Shown: positions 31,526-40,016 of the stretch, piece by piece
Layout of the letters: every line of letters starts with the position of its first letter
Numbering within the stretch: the stretch's first letter is position 1
Source of the DNA: an uncultured Oscillospiraceae bacterium
GTDB lineage: Bacteria > Bacillota > Clostridia > Oscillospirales > Acutalibacteraceae
DNA: 48,517 bases
Assembly: GCA_902489595.1 (NCBI GenBank)
Contig: CABUAS010000004.1
Coordinates: 1 to 48,517, forward strand
Direction: 5' to 3'
Notes under the pieces: model-generated
What the model saw: only the letters and a program-made list of their open reading frames with translations
What the model was told of the DNA's origin: nothing
Databases searched by the model: none
Position numbers and translations under genes: made by a program

Positions 31526-31540
31526 TATGAAAATAAAACA

Positions 31541-31573
31541 GCACCGCGGAAGCAAATGTTTCCGCGGTGCTTT
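31541..31573 (+). terminator. Rho-independent terminator after serS
   Basis: Perfect 11-bp stem GCACCGCGGAA/TTCCGCGGTGC with an 8-nt loop and a short T-run. It ends the parA-parB-serS operon. Confidence 0.85.
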
Positions 31574-31599
31574 GTTGTGGTGTAATGGGGTTGTTTATG

Positions 31600-31846
31600 G
31601 AATGCGGGCGGGCGCAGAGATCCGCCCTACGGGATATTGCCTCCCTTGTCAAAGGGAGGTGCCGAGGAACGAGGCGGAGGGATTCGTTTTTGAATCCTCC
31701 CACCGCAAGCGGTCCTTAAGACCCTATTGTCACTGCGTGACATTTCCCCTAATAGGGGAATCACCTTTAACAAGGAGGGCATATAGTGTCATCGACCCGC
31801 AATACAATCAAACAAATCGAAATTATTCATCATTCATCATTCATTT
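31600..31846. repeat. Repeat block between serS and the GHMP kinase gene
   Basis: 31602-31631: degraded REP (GGGCGGGCGC...CCGCCCTAC). 31638-31683: CCTCCCTTGTCAAAGGGAGG, GCCGAGGAACGAGGC, GGAGGGATT. 31695-31770: AATCCTCCCACCGCAAGCGG, TGTCACTGCGTGACA, TTCCCCTAATAGGGGAA. 31801-31846: AATCGAAATTATTCATC-type block. No gene is seen. Confidence 0.7.
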
Positions 31847-33025
31847 TCAGTCTTCAAGCTCCACGCCGTCGGCAGTTTTGCAGAAGTGGATGGAAAAATC
31901 ATTTTCATACTGCGGATAGAGTTTAAGATACTCCGTTTTCAGAAATTCTGCCACGTGTTTGCGTTTTGCAGGGTCAATAAGTGCAACCGATGAGCCGTTG
32001 AAGCCTGCGCCGCTGAACCGTCCGCCGTAAACGCCGTCGCACTTTTTCATAATTTCATAAAGCGACTGCAGTTCGGGCGAGCCTGTTTCCCAGTTGTAAA
32101 TTGAGCTGTGACCCGATTCAAACATTATTCTGCCGAATTCTTCAATATCGCCGTTTTCCCAAGCCTTTGCACCGTGCTGAACACGGTCAAACTCGCCGTA
32201 AAAATGCTCGGCACGCCTGCGCCATGCGGGCGGAATTTTATCTTTATGTTTGTCAAAAACCTCCCTCGGCACATCACGCATATAGGAGTCTTTGAAACTG
32301 CCGTAAGGAATGTCGGCAAATGCACGCAAAGCATACGCCGCCGCCTTTGCCTCGTCAACTCTTGAATTGAACGCCGTGTTGGCAAGCTTTCGCTCCTTGC
32401 CCGAAAAAATTACCGCAAATTCATACGGCGGCATATCGGGGTTTGTGGGAATCAGCTTGTAGCTGTCATCAAGTGTATCAAGAAACAGCAGGTGGTCTTT
32501 TTTAGAATAAACCTCACAGCTCTGGTCCATTTTGCCGACGTTCATTTCAAGATAATCGTGCTCGGCATAAAGCGCAAAATCAATCAGTTCTGCACGCGTG
32601 ATTTCAATATCATTAATTTTGCAGATTGCCGTTATGTATGCAATCAAAACTGCGGCAGAGGAGGAAAGACCTCCGACGGGCAGAGTACCGTTTATAAAAC
32701 CGATAAGGCCCTTGTCAATTCTGAATTTTCTTTTCAGTGAAACGAATGCCGCTTTGGCAAAATCGCCCCATTCATAACTGCGCTGAGGCAGTGTGTATAT
32801 TGAAAACTGTGTAACGCCTTCAAAATTGCCGCTGTAAAGCGTAACCTCGCCGTCATCGCTTGGCAGAAAATATATTTCAACGCCGTGGTCAATAGCAAAG
32901 CCCGAAATCAGCCCGTGCTGATAGTCGGAATGAGCGCCGACGGGTGCAATTCTGTATGGGCAGTAGGCACGTAACGGTTCTTCGTCAGTGCCGAATTTTT
33001 CTTTAAAACATTCTTTAATTTCCAT
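31847..33025 (-). CDS. Galactokinase-family GHMP sugar kinase (galacturonokinase-like)
   Basis: A 392-residue GHMP kinase. The second motif GLSSSAAVLIA (about 117) binds ATP phosphates; GKMDQSCEVYS and GRFSGAGFNGS complete the galactokinase pattern. The family's sugar-binding signature, normally GRVNLIGEHTDY, reads YRIAPVGAHSDYQHG (residues 24-38). That is close to the YRICPLGAH form I associate with plant galacturonokinases, so D-galacturonate or a similar hexuronate is a candidate substrate. Galactose is the alternative. The ATG at 33025 has AAGGAG upstream and a clear promoter. Stand-alone gene, convergent with serS. Confidence 0.8.
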   Translation of the reverse strand: MEIKECFKEKFGTDEEPLRAYCPYRIAPVGAHSDYQHGLISGFAIDHGVEIYFLPSDDGEVTLYSGNFEGVTQFSIYTLPQRSYEWGDFAKAAFVSLKRKFRIDKGLIGFINGTLPVGGLSSSAAVLIAYITAICKINDIEITRAELIDFALYAEHDYLEMNVGKMDQSCEVYSKKDHLLFLDTLDDSYKLIPTNPDMPPYEFAVIFSGKERKLANTAFNSRVDEAKAAAYALRAFADIPYGSFKDSYMRDVPREVFDKHKDKIPPAWRRRAEHFYGEFDRVQHGAKAWENGDIEEFGRIMFESGHSSIYNWETGSPELQSLYEIMKKCDGVYGGRFSGAGFNGSSVALIDPAKRKHVAEFLKTEYLKLYPQYENDFSIHFCKTADGVELED

Positions 33026-33055
33026 AATTTTTACTCCTTAAAGAAACATAATGTA

Positions 33056-33084
33056 ATCTTAACATAATTTGAACATATTATCAA
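33056..33084 (-). promoter_or_regulatory. Promoter of the GHMP kinase gene
   Basis: On the minus strand: TTGATA (33079-33084), 17-nt spacer, TAAGAT (33056-33061), just before AAGGAG and the ATG. Confidence 0.6.
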
Positions 33085-33099
33085 CAATAATTAAATGAA

Positions 33100-33128
33100 T
33101 TGACTATTTGTTGGTAATGCTATATAAT
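33100..33128 (+). promoter_or_regulatory. Promoter of the glycosyltransferase-glf genes
   Basis: TTGACT (33100-33105), 17-nt spacer, TATAAT (33123-33128). It is divergent from the kinase promoter. Two REPs lie in the leader between it and the gene. Confidence 0.65.
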
Positions 33129-33130
33129 TA

Positions 33131-33203
33131 GTAGGGCGGGGTGCCCTCACCCCGCCGTCAGCGTTATTATATATTTCGGCGGGGTGAGACCACCCCGTCC
33201 TAC
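33131..33203. repeat. Inverted REP pair in the GT2 leader
   Basis: 33131-33157 (plus, GTAG head) and 33177-33203 (minus, CTAC end), both with GGCGGGGTG-type stems. Together they form a REPIN-like pair: the two copies can pair with each other over 25 nt or so. Confidence 0.8.
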
Positions 33204-33233
33204 AAAGAACAGTAAGCGTTCTATGGTGAACAA

Positions 33234-34364
33234 ATGTCAAACATAAAAGTATCTGTAATCATTCCTGTTTATAACGCCGAAAGGTTTCTTGAAAAATGCC
33301 TTGAAAGCGTCGTTAATCAATCGCTTTCGGATATTGAAATTATCTGCGTTGATGACGGCTCAACTGACAGAAGTTTAGAGATTTTAAAGCGATTTCAGCA
33401 GAATGACAGCAGAATAAAAATTTTAACCCAGCAGAATAAATTTGCAGGCGTTGCACGCAACAACGGTATTAAAAACGCCTCGGGCAAATATTTTGTTTTC
33501 TGGGACAGCGATGATTTTTTTGAAAAAAATGCACTTGAGGTGCTTTACAACAGCTGTGAAAAAACAGGGGCGGACATCTGTCTGTGCGGCGCTTATAATT
33601 ATGACAGTGAAACAGGCGGTAAATCAGAAGATCAGACCTTTCTTAAAAAGCGTTTTCTGCCTAAAAGCAAGGTTTTTTCAAAGAAAACCTGCCCCGAATA
33701 TATTTTCAATATAGCGTCAAACGTGCCGTGGCAGAGAATGTTCCGTGCCGATTTCATCAGGTCGCACGGCATTGAATTTCAGGCACTGCCCAAAGCGAAT
33801 GACACGTATTTTGTTATGACGGCAATGTATTTTGCAGAAAAAATCACGTATATAGAGAAGCCGCTTATAAATTACAGAACCAACAACAGCCTGAGCATAA
33901 CGGGCACGGCGTCAAAAAATCCGCTTTGCGCTTACGACAGCTATATGGCGGTTTACGAAATGCTGAAAAAGGAAAATCCCGATGAGCGTGTGTGGCAGAG
34001 CTTTTACAACAGACTGCTTTCGGGACTGTTCCGCTCGGTGCTTTTGCAGACCACCGAGGACGGCATCAGAACTGTGTATGACAAAATTAAAAACGAGGGA
34101 ATTTCGGCTTTCGGAATTAATCAGCACCTTGAGCGGGAATACTATTATTTCCAGAAGGAATTTGACGATTTGAATGTGATGTTAAATCATTCCTTTGCCG
34201 AATACCTGATGTATAAATATAAAAAGGAAAACAGAGACAAACTTTTTTACAAAAATCAGGCAGAGAAAAAACTGTCGGTTCGTCTGGCACGAAAAATCAG
34301 CCGATTTGTAAGCGCAGACAGCAAATTGTTTGAAATCGGCAAAAGAATTTTGCATTTTAAATAA
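33234..34364 (+). CDS. Family 2 glycosyltransferase
   Basis: A 376-residue GT2 with a GT-A fold. Start KVSVIIPVYNAERFLEKCLESV, nucleotide-binding ICVDDGSTD (about residue 40), and the DxD-like FWDSDDFF (about 94). It is a soluble or peripheral enzyme without membrane helices, with a basic helical C-terminal region (about 315-376). It adds a sugar from a nucleotide donor to a lipid-linked glycan, probably in cell wall polysaccharide assembly; donor and acceptor are unknown. First of the GT2-glf-GT2-GT2 set. The ribosome-binding site is weak. Confidence 0.9.
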   Translation: MSNIKVSVIIPVYNAERFLEKCLESVVNQSLSDIEIICVDDGSTDRSLEILKRFQQNDSRIKILTQQNKFAGVARNNGIKNASGKYFVFWDSDDFFEKNALEVLYNSCEKTGADICLCGAYNYDSETGGKSEDQTFLKKRFLPKSKVFSKKTCPEYIFNIASNVPWQRMFRADFIRSHGIEFQALPKANDTYFVMTAMYFAEKITYIEKPLINYRTNNSLSITGTASKNPLCAYDSYMAVYEMLKKENPDERVWQSFYNRLLSGLFRSVLLQTTEDGIRTVYDKIKNEGISAFGINQHLEREYYYFQKEFDDLNVMLNHSFAEYLMYKYKKENRDKLFYKNQAEKKLSVRLARKISRFVSADSKLFEIGKRILHFK

Positions 34365-34384
34365 ATTAGATTGATTTTGTTCGG

Positions 34385-34411
34385 CGGTGCGTCGGGGACG
34401 CCGCACCCTAC
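34385..34411 (-). repeat. REP (GGTGCG stem)
   Basis: 27 nt with CTAC end, 20 nt after the GT2 gene. Identical in type to the copies inside the RAYT gene. Confidence 0.85.
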
Positions 34412-34438
34412 GGTTATGCAAAATATGATGGCAATTCT

Positions 34439-34574
34439 GTAGGGGAGGAAGATTTCCCCACAGTGTGAGAAGATTCCCCTATCAGGGGAAATGTCACGCA
34501 GTGACAAAAGGGTAGCGAAGCAATGTCACGCAGTGACAAAAGGGGACGGCTGTGTGACAGTCTGTGCCCTCCCG
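34439..34574 (+). repeat. Loop-interrupted REP (GGGAGG stem, 112-nt insert)
   Basis: GTAGGGGAGG (34439-34448) and TCTGTGCCCTCCCG (34561-34574) flank an insert with CCCCTATCAGGGG and two TGTCACGCAGTGACA hairpins. The insert is the reverse complement of that at 28296-28408. Confidence 0.78.
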
Positions 34575-34593
34575 TAATATAAGAGGTAAAACA

Positions 34594-35700
34594 ATGAAAA
34601 AATATGATTATCTTATAGTCGGCAGCGGACTCTTTGGTGCTGTGTTTGCCTATGAGGCAAAGAAAAGAGGCAAAGCGTGCCTTGTGATTGAAAAAAGAAA
34701 TCACATCGGCGGCAACATTTACTGTGAAAACGTAAACGGCATTAACGTGCACAAGTACGGCGCACACATTTTTCACACAAGCAATAAGGCAGTGTGGGAT
34801 TATATAAATCAGTTTGCGGAGTTTAATAATTATATAAACAGCCCTGTTGCGGTTTATAAAGATGAGCTTTATAATCTGCCGTTTAATATGAACACTTTTG
34901 CACAGATGTGGGATATTAAAACACCTGCCGAGGCAAAAGCAATTATTGAAAAGCAGAAGGCCGAATATCATATTGATGAGCCGAAAAATCTTGAGGAGCA
35001 GGCACTCTCTCTTGTCGGCAAAGACGTTTACGAAAAGCTTGTAAAGGGCTATACGGAAAAGCAGTGGGGCAGAAGCTGTACCGAACTGCCGTCTTTCATT
35101 ATTAAAAGACTGCCCGTTCGCTACACGTTTGATAACAACTATTTTAACGACCGCTTTCAGGGTATTCCAATCGGCGGATACACGAAAATTATTGAAAAAA
35201 TGCTCGACGGCGTTGACGTTCTTCTTGAAACCTCATTTGAGGATTATAAAAAGAACAACGATATTGGCGATATGAAAATTGTTTATACAGGTAATATTGA
35301 CGAGTATTTCGGCTATAAATTCGGCGCTTTGCAGTACAGAACGGTTCGCTTTGAAACTGAGGTTCTGCCTGATGTTGATAATTATCAGGGCAACGCCGTT
35401 GTGAATTACACCGAGCGTGAGGTGCCTTACACACGTGTTATTGAGCACAAGCATTTTGAATTTTCTAATGTTAAGGGCACTGTAATTTCAAAGGAATATT
35501 CAAGCGAGTGGAGCGTGGGCATTGAGCCGTATTACCCGATAAATAACGAGGAAAACAATGCGCTTTATAAAAAGTATGAAGAGCTCGGCAAGGCTGAGAA
35601 AAACGTAATTTTCGGCGGCCGCCTCGGCAGATATCAGTATTACGATATGGACAAGGTTATCGCATCTGCACTTGATTGCGTAGCAGAGGAGTTTAAATAA
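34594..35700 (+). CDS. glf: UDP-galactopyranose mutase
   Basis: Glf is a flavoenzyme that isomerises UDP-galactopyranose to UDP-galactofuranose, the donor for galactofuranose-containing cell surface glycans. The 368 residues begin with the FAD Rossmann motif LIVGSGLFGAVFAYEA, then the HIGGNIYCE segment, YGAHIFHT, KGYTEKQWG and the C-terminal FGGRLGRYQYYDMDKVI. I use the ATG at 34594, eight bases after AGAGG; the longer upstream frame lies over a REP. Flanked by GT2 genes on both sides, which suggests a galactofuranose-containing polymer. Confidence 0.95.
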   Translation: MKKYDYLIVGSGLFGAVFAYEAKKRGKACLVIEKRNHIGGNIYCENVNGINVHKYGAHIFHTSNKAVWDYINQFAEFNNYINSPVAVYKDELYNLPFNMNTFAQMWDIKTPAEAKAIIEKQKAEYHIDEPKNLEEQALSLVGKDVYEKLVKGYTEKQWGRSCTELPSFIIKRLPVRYTFDNNYFNDRFQGIPIGGYTKIIEKMLDGVDVLLETSFEDYKKNNDIGDMKIVYTGNIDEYFGYKFGALQYRTVRFETEVLPDVDNYQGNAVVNYTEREVPYTRVIEHKHFEFSNVKGTVISKEYSSEWSVGIEPYYPINNEENNALYKKYEELGKAEKNVIFGGRLGRYQYYDMDKVIASALDCVAEEFK

Positions 35701-35715
35701 AATTCTTCCGATTTG

Positions 35716-35745
35716 CCTCCCTTGTTAAAGGGAGGGGGACTAATT
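35716..35745 (+). repeat. Partial CCTCCCTT-family repeat
   Basis: CCTCCCTTGTTAAAGGGAGG followed by GGGAC only; the internal hairpin and the closing arm are absent. Confidence 0.7.
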
Positions 35746-35763
35746 TGGTATTGGAGATTAAAA

Positions 35764-36933
35764 ATGGCAAAAGTTTCTATTATAGTTCCGACATATAATG
35801 TTGAACCTTATCTTGTTGAATGTATGGAAAGCATTACAAATCAGACGCTTTCCGACATTGAAATTATTTGTATCAATGACGGGTCTACAGACGGCTCGCT
35901 CGCAATTTTAAAAAGCTATGCCGAAAAAGACAGCCGTATTATTCTTGTTGACAAGGAAAACGGCGGCTACGGTATCGGTATGAACATCGGCCTTGAAAAG
36001 GCAACGGGCGAATATATCGGCATTGTTGAGCCTGATGATTTTGTGCCGCTGAATATGTTCGGCGATCTTTATAAAATCGCAAGTGAGAACGACCTTGATT
36101 TTGTTAAGGCAGATTTTTACCGCTTTGAGCGTGCATCAAACGGCGATATGTTTTTAACCTATAATCATCTTGATAAAACCGACACTTACTACAACAAACT
36201 GTTTAACCCGAGCGAAACTCCCGAGGCTGTCCGCTTTATTATGAACACCTGGAGCGGTATTTACAAAAAATCCTTCCTTGATGAATACGGCATCCGCCAC
36301 AACGAAACGCCGGGTGCGTCTTTCCAGGATAACGGTTTCTGGTTTCAGACTTTTGCTTTTGCAAAGCGTGCAATGATTATTGATAAGCCTTACTATATGA
36401 ACAGGCGTGACAATCCGAATTCATCGGTTAAAAATATGCAGAAGGTGTATTGTATCAATGTTGAGTATGACCACATCAGGGATATTCTTATTGAGCACCC
36501 CGAAACGTGGGAGCGTTTCAAAACATATTACACCTTAAAGCGTTTTCATAATTCGGTTGCAACTCTGCGCAGAATTGATAATTCGCTCAAAAAAGATTAT
36601 GTGGAGCGTTTCAGCAAAGAAATGAAGCGTGCCCGTGATCTTGGCGAGATGGACGAAGAACTGTTTACCGCCGCCGAGCGTGACAATCTTCACCTGCTTA
36701 TCAGCCAGCCGAATGTTTATTATAAAATAAAAGCACTGCCGATGAATAACGGCAGCACTAATTTCAGCAATAATTTTAAGGAAATCAAAACGGAACTTGA
36801 TAAGATTAAGCGTTCAAAGTCTTACAGAATAGGCAGGGCAATTATGTATATTCCCGTTCGTTTCAAAAGGCTTGCGAAAAAGGTTTACAGAAAACTGAAC
36901 AAACGCAGAAAGGGTTATCAGAAAAATGACTGA
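35764..36933 (+). CDS. Family 2 glycosyltransferase
   Basis: A 389-residue GT2. VSIIVPTYNVEPYLVECMES opens the fold, ICINDGSTDGS binds the nucleotide, and VEPDDFV is the DxD-like metal site. A C-terminal basic helical tail (about 330-389) could bind membrane. I use the ATG at 35764 (GGAG seven bases upstream); the longer frame starts in a repeat. It ends eight bases inside the next glycosyltransferase gene, so the pair is translationally coupled. Confidence 0.9.
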   Translation: MAKVSIIVPTYNVEPYLVECMESITNQTLSDIEIICINDGSTDGSLAILKSYAEKDSRIILVDKENGGYGIGMNIGLEKATGEYIGIVEPDDFVPLNMFGDLYKIASENDLDFVKADFYRFERASNGDMFLTYNHLDKTDTYYNKLFNPSETPEAVRFIMNTWSGIYKKSFLDEYGIRHNETPGASFQDNGFWFQTFAFAKRAMIIDKPYYMNRRDNPNSSVKNMQKVYCINVEYDHIRDILIEHPETWERFKTYYTLKRFHNSVATLRRIDNSLKKDYVERFSKEMKRARDLGEMDEELFTAAERDNLHLLISQPNVYYKIKALPMNNGSTNFSNNFKEIKTELDKIKRSKSYRIGRAIMYIPVRFKRLAKKVYRKLNKRRKGYQKND

Positions 36934-37885
36934 CATTAAGGTTTCCGTTATAATTCCCGTTTATAACGTGGAAAAATATTTAAGGCAGTGCCTGCAAAGC
37001 GTTGCAGACCAGAGCCTGAAAGAGATTGAGGTTATCTGCGTTGACGACGGCGCAACTGACGGCTCGGCAGATATTATCAAAGAGTTTGAGAAAAAAGACA
37101 GCCGTTTCATTTATGTTTCGCAGGAAAACGGCGGTGCAGGCAAGGCGAGAAATACGGGGCTTCGTCTTGCTCAGGGCAAGTATCTCAGTTTCCTTGACAG
37201 TGATGACTTTTTTGACAAAGATATGCTGCTCGAGGCGTATAATACTGCCGAGCAGTACGGCGCAGATTTTTCTGTTTTTAAATCAGACCAGTATTATGAA
37301 AACAAAAACGAGTATAAGCAGGTCAGCTGGACTGTTCGTTATGCCGAATTGCCGCCGTATCAGCCGTTTAACCGACGTGCAATGACGGATAATGTGTTCA
37401 AGGTTTTCGTCGGCTGGGCGTGGGATAAGCTTTATAACCGTGATTTTGTACTTAAAAATAATCTTTGGTTTCAGGAGCAGCGCACAAGCAACGATATGCT
37501 GTTTGTGTTCTCGGCAACTGCGATTGCTAAAAAGATTGCATATGTCGGCAGTGATAAGGTGCTTGTTCACCAAAGGCGTGACAGCAGCGACTCTCTTTCA
37601 AAAACAAGGGAAAAATCGTGGGACTGCTTTTACAATGCACTTCTTGCACTTAAAGACCGCCTTGTTTCAGAGGGCATTTATAAAGAAATGGAAAAGGATT
37701 ATATTAATTATGCGCTCCATTTTTCTCTGTGGAATCTGAATACACTGGCGCAGCCCACTTACGATAAACTGTATAATAAGCTCAAAAACGAGTGGTGGCA
37801 AATCCTCGGCGTTGCCGATAAACCCGCCTCTTATTTCTATAACAAAAAGGAATACGCACAGTTCGCCAAAATAATGAGCGAGTAA
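36926..37885 (+). CDS. Family 2 glycosyltransferase
   Basis: A 319-residue GT2 with VSVIIPVYNVEKYLRQCLQS, VICVDDGATDGS and FLDSDDFFD. It lacks the long basic tail of its neighbour. It overlaps the preceding GT2 by 8 nt. Three GT2s of the same general type beside glf suggest a repeating-unit polysaccharide; the order of sugar addition cannot be told. Confidence 0.9.
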   Translation: MTDIKVSVIIPVYNVEKYLRQCLQSVADQSLKEIEVICVDDGATDGSADIIKEFEKKDSRFIYVSQENGGAGKARNTGLRLAQGKYLSFLDSDDFFDKDMLLEAYNTAEQYGADFSVFKSDQYYENKNEYKQVSWTVRYAELPPYQPFNRRAMTDNVFKVFVGWAWDKLYNRDFVLKNNLWFQEQRTSNDMLFVFSATAIAKKIAYVGSDKVLVHQRRDSSDSLSKTREKSWDCFYNALLALKDRLVSEGIYKEMEKDYINYALHFSLWNLNTLAQPTYDKLYNKLKNEWWQILGVADKPASYFYNKKEYAQFAKIMSE

Positions 37886-37892
37886 AAATGAA

Positions 37893-37925
37893 AAAATCCA
37901 CAGAATTAAATCTGTGGATTTTGTT
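37893..37925. terminator. Rho-independent terminator, possibly bidirectional
   Basis: Perfect 12-bp stem AAAATCCACAGA/TCTGTGGATTTT with a 6-nt loop and flanking A and T runs, 7 nt after the last GT2 gene. Confidence 0.85.
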
Positions 37926-38004
37926 TTATGTAATATTTGTCTTCAGTCCATTTTTGGGCATTACTGTTTATATATTCCCAAACGTTTAAATAATCTTCTT
38001 CATT

Positions 38005-38035
38005 TCGGATAATGTGGTCATAATATGACCCCTAC
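38005..38035 (-). repeat. Degenerate REP
   Basis: GGATAATGTGGTCATAATATGACCCCTAC keeps the CTAC end and a GGTCATA/TATGACC stem but has a disturbed left arm. The rest of the 37926-38151 gap shows no gene. Confidence 0.5.
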
Positions 38036-38151
38036 AATGTTACCTAAAATGCACTTTTTACCCTGCGTGCATATCGTTATAAAATATGCACCGTTTGTAT
38101 TGTAATCGAATTCACGCAATCTGTTTTGCTTGCGTTTCGGTAAACTTTTTA

Positions 38152-39177
38152 TCATATCTCCCATTTTAAAATCGTTTTGCCGAAGCCTTTGCGTGTGTCA
38201 CGCTCGAAGGCGCTTTTAATGTCGGCAATGTTTTTGATTTCGTTGACGGAGCTGATTAAATTTCCGAGATAGTCAATAATTTCGGGGTGTTTCTTATACA
38301 TTTCAACCGTTTTTTCAAAATCTTTTACGCCGCTGCGTGATGTGCCGAAAAAGCGCAGTCCCTTTTCAAGAATCATTCTTGTGTTAATCGGTACGGGGTA
38401 TTCCGAAACGCCTAAAATCGAAACGGTCGCCTCGGGCTTTACAACGCTGATAATCTGCTCAATCGCAATCGGGCTGCCGTTTCCGCCCACACATTCAAAT
38501 GCGTGGTCAAGGTTTAAATCTTCGGGCACATTGTTTACCGTGAATGTGCCGTCTGCAAAAGTAAAATCTGCAAGCTTTGCCTCGGTTGTGCCGAAAACGA
38601 AAACCTTGCTTTCAGGAAATGTTTTTTTCAGAAACAGCGAGGTAATATAGCCTAAATTGCCGTCACCCCACACGCCGATTTTATCACGCCTTTGGTGTGC
38701 AATTCCGTCAAAGCGTGAAATTGCATGCACGGAAACAGAAACGATTTCCGTAAAAGCCGCCGTTTCCATATTAATATCCTGCGGCAGAAGCACAAGCCTT
38801 TTTGGTGAAATTTCTACATATTCCTGCAAAAAACCGTCCATAGATGAACCGCAGAATTTTGAACTTCTAAGGTAATTTTCGGCAATAAAATCGTCTGTTT
38901 CAACAGGTGCATTCGGCACCATAACTACCTTGTCACCCGTTTTGAAGGTGCCCGTCGGGTCAAAGACAACCTCTCCCACACCCTCGTGAATCAGTGCCAT
39001 CGGCAGTTTTTCCGCCAGCACTTTCGCATCTCTCGTGCCGAGGTAGTAGCGCATATCGGCATTGCAGATTGAAAGATAAGACGGGCGAACGATAACATTT
39101 TCGCCGAATGGGTCAATATCTTCAAACGCAATTTCAAACCTTCTCGGCTCTGCAAGGCGGTAAACGGTGTTAATCAT
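38152..39177 (-). CDS. tarJ: Ribulose-5-phosphate reductase TarJ
   Basis: A zinc-type medium-chain dehydrogenase that reduces D-ribulose 5-phosphate to D-ribitol 5-phosphate, the precursor of CDP-ribitol. The 341-residue protein has the catalytic-domain ICNADMRYYLGT, ALIHEGVGEVV, TGDKVVMVPN and the NAD(P) fold IGVWGDGNLGYITSLFL. The family assignment leans on the neighbour: its start lies inside tarI (ATGATTAA overlap of 8 nt), the usual tarI-tarJ coupling. I use the ATG at 39177. The product would feed ribitol-phosphate teichoic acid or a capsule. Confidence 0.88.
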   Translation of the reverse strand: MINTVYRLAEPRRFEIAFEDIDPFGENVIVRPSYLSICNADMRYYLGTRDAKVLAEKLPMALIHEGVGEVVFDPTGTFKTGDKVVMVPNAPVETDDFIAENYLRSSKFCGSSMDGFLQEYVEISPKRLVLLPQDINMETAAFTEIVSVSVHAISRFDGIAHQRRDKIGVWGDGNLGYITSLFLKKTFPESKVFVFGTTEAKLADFTFADGTFTVNNVPEDLNLDHAFECVGGNGSPIAIEQIISVVKPEATVSILGVSEYPVPINTRMILEKGLRFFGTSRSGVKDFEKTVEMYKKHPEIIDYLGNLISSVNEIKNIADIKSAFERDTRKGFGKTILKWEI

Positions 39178-39880
39178 TTTCCTCGTCCTCCAAAAGAGCC
39201 TTTGCAACACGCAGATCATACGGGTAGGTAATTTTTATGTTAAATGTTTCACCGTTTACAAGCGCCACCTTTTCGCCTTTCAGCACAAAAATTTTGCAGG
39301 CATCGGTCAGAATTTCCTTTTCCTCGTCTGAAAGTGCGTTGTAAAGCGTGCGCAGTTTTAATGCCTTGAAAGACTGCGGAGTCTGACCCTGATACATAAT
39401 ATCCCTATTCGGAATATTGCTTATAATCTGCTTATCCTCTGCCTCAACAATCGTGTCGGTTGCAGGGATAACCGTGTCGCACGCATCAAATTTTCTGCAC
39501 GCATCAATATTTTCCTTAATAATTCTGTGGGTTACAAACGGGCGCACCGAATCGTGTGTAACAATCACGGTGTCATCGTTCAGATTGCCCTCGCTTTCAA
39601 TAAAATCAATGGCGTTCATTATTGTTTCGTTGCGTGTTTCGCCGCCCTCAATAACGGCAATCCTGTCTGCACACGGAATGTATTTTGCCATTAGATTTTT
39701 TGTGTGCTCCACCCATTTTTCGGGGCAGAGAATAATAACCTTTTCAAAATCGGGGCAGGTTATCATTTTTTCAGCCGTGTAAATGATAATCGGCTTGCCC
39801 TTTAAATTTAGATATTGCTTCGGCTTTTCGCCGCCCATACGTGAGCCGACTCCGCCGGCAAGTATAACACCGTAATTCAT
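39170..39880 (-). CDS. tarI: Ribitol-5-phosphate cytidylyltransferase TarI
   Basis: An IspD-fold nucleotidyltransferase, 237 residues. VILAGGVGSRMGGEKPKQYL is the CTP-binding loop, followed by GKPIIIYTAEKM, the VTHDSVRPFV motif, PATDTIVE and TPQSFKALKL. The pairing with tarJ favours CDP-ribitol synthesis over the isoprenoid IspD role. I use the ATG at 39880 (six bases after AAAAGGAG); upstream codons belong to the MITE-like element at 39894, which sits immediately before the ribosome-binding site. Confidence 0.88.
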   Translation of the reverse strand: MNYGVILAGGVGSRMGGEKPKQYLNLKGKPIIIYTAEKMITCPDFEKVIILCPEKWVEHTKNLMAKYIPCADRIAVIEGGETRNETIMNAIDFIESEGNLNDDTVIVTHDSVRPFVTHRIIKENIDACRKFDACDTVIPATDTIVEAEDKQIISNIPNRDIMYQGQTPQSFKALKLRTLYNALSDEEKEILTDACKIFVLKGEKVALVNGETFNIKITYPYDLRVAKALLEDEEND

Positions 39881-39893
39881 ATATATCTCCTTT

Positions 39894-39994
39894 TGATTGT
39901 GTCTTTTTCCGTTATACTGCGTTATCGGAAAAATTCCATCAATCAATTTGTTTGTTTCATTATATTTGTAGGGTTCGGCGTCCTCGACGAACCG
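39894..39994. mobile_element. Short TGATTG-family element (39894-39946) plus REP (39968-39994)
   Basis: TGATTGTGTCTTTTTCCG to GAAAAATTCCATCAATCA, about 53 nt, looks like an internal deletion of the longer copies. The REP has stem GGTTCG/CGAACC. They separate tarI from the alcohol dehydrogenase gene. Confidence 0.75.
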
Positions 39995-40016
39995 TAAATA
40001 TCATTGTTTTGTGTTT

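Noticed and set aside
31509..31919. 136-codon open frame after serS
   Set aside because: It crosses the serS terminator and several repeats and ends antisense within the kinase gene.
39170..39880. Isoprenoid IspD as the name for the cytidylyltransferase
   Set aside because: The fold is shared, but the 8-nt overlap with a TarJ-like dehydrogenase favours TarI; this remains an inference from context.
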